In this document: one piece after another, positions 47,382 to 47,499 of the stretch
How the letters are laid out: the number at the start of each line of letters is the position of its first letter
Position numbering within the stretch: the stretch's first letter is position 1
NCBI RefSeq assembly: GCF_902706225.1
Contig: NZ_CACSKB010000032.1
Coordinates: 1-47,499 of the forward strand
Reading direction: 5' to 3'
Origin: Microbacterium sp. 18062
Lineage (GTDB): Bacteria > Actinomycetota > Actinomycetes > Actinomycetales > Microbacteriaceae
Length of the DNA stretch: 47,499 nt
Translations under genes and position numbers: made by a program
The notes under the pieces: model-generated
What the model saw: the letters and a program-made list of their open reading frames with translations, nothing else
Database searches by the model: none
Told to the model about the DNA's origin: nothing

Positions 47382-47499
47382 TCAAGTAGTTGGCAGGATT
47401 TCTTCTCTTTCGAAGTTGGGGATGGTGGGGTCGGCCAGGCCGAGGTGCACCTCCATCGGCCGGTTCCAAGCGATCGCCTCGTGCGGGCGGACCTCGTTG
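47382..47499 (-). mobile_element. 3' end of a DDE (rve-type) transposase
   Basis: The last 38 codons of an integrase-core transposase: NEVRPHEAIAWNRPMEVHLG then LADPTIPNFEREEILPTT, stop at 47382. NEVRPHEA is the diagnostic end of the rve domain in IS3/IS481-type elements; the exact family is not decidable. The element continues beyond the window. Its terminus may be TGTCCCGCGTCAAG (47373 on). Confidence 0.82.

Overview
The window is about 70% GC, has dense operons with many 4-base ATGA/GTGA overlaps and frequent GTG starts, and is coding almost throughout. Its gene content points to a high-GC actinobacterium, most likely Microbacteriaceae and probably Microbacterium (inference): a lone groEL under CIRCE, CarD next to a fused IspDF and an LpqE-like lipoprotein, SenX3-RegX3 next to Gpm, GlnR, PPK1 followed by a MutT1-type Nudix/phosphatase fusion, SigK-RskA with a fasciclin lipoprotein, and a UgpC/MsiK-type ATPase next to a DUF4032 gene.

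Layout. 1-7.2 kb: WXG100 protein, groEL with two CIRCE-type operators, cspA, a LytR_C protein, DUF3263 and DUF2332 proteins, msrB overlapping a nitroreductase, a YdcZ-type transporter and tRNA-Thr(TGU). 7.2-16 kb: a DsbA-fold membrane protein that has lost its CxxC, the orphan sugar-ABC ATPase, the DUF4032 kinase-like gene, an NAD(P)-binding protein, rlmB-cysS, an EamA exporter and a GNAT enzyme. 16-22 kb: ispDF-carD, the LpqE-like lipoprotein, regX3-senX3 divergent from phoU, and gpm. 22-26.5 kb: a methyltransferase, then a four-gene operon (37-residue membrane protein, nitrobindin-like FABP, YgfZ, FUSC transporter), then three exact 68-bp tandem repeats. 26.6-31.2 kb: glnR, ppk1, mutT1-like and a phosphopantetheinyl transferase. 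31.1-36.4 kb: an M1 metallopeptidase and a 1314-residue synthetase with the full architecture of epsilon-poly-L-lysine synthetase (A, PCP, then three LbH/C-like domains separated by membrane segments). 36.5-40.6 kb: pstSCAB. 40.6-46.2 kb: an AbiEi/DUF559 gene flanked by two 83-bp palindromic repeats, a PabC-like enzyme, a probable structured RNA, and rskA-sigK with a fasciclin lipoprotein. 46.2 kb to the end: tRNA-Lys(UUU), a truncated serine recombinase of visibly lower GC that runs antisense into the tRNA, and the 3' end of a transposase.

How the parts fit. The clearest theme is phosphate and polymer metabolism. The transporter (pstSCAB), its modulator (phoU), the two-component system (senX3-regX3) and polyphosphate kinase (ppk1) all lie here. 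I can read GTTCACC-type repeats with an 11-bp period in front of phoU/senX3, ppk1 and pstS. The pstS box sits in the divergent promoter region shared with the poly-amino-acid-synthetase-like gene, so the synthetase may also respond to phosphate (inference). Its carrier domain needs a phosphopantetheinyl transferase, and one is encoded nearby, convergent with the M1 peptidase gene.

The best candidates for something undescribed are: the Pls-like synthetase/M1 peptidase/PPTase cassette with a lysine-like A-domain code; the pair of 83-bp palindromes around the AbiEi/DUF559 gene; a compact RNA with a 12-bp closing stem, two hairpins and a possible pseudoknot beside pabC; and modular intergenic repeats that start exactly at stop codons.
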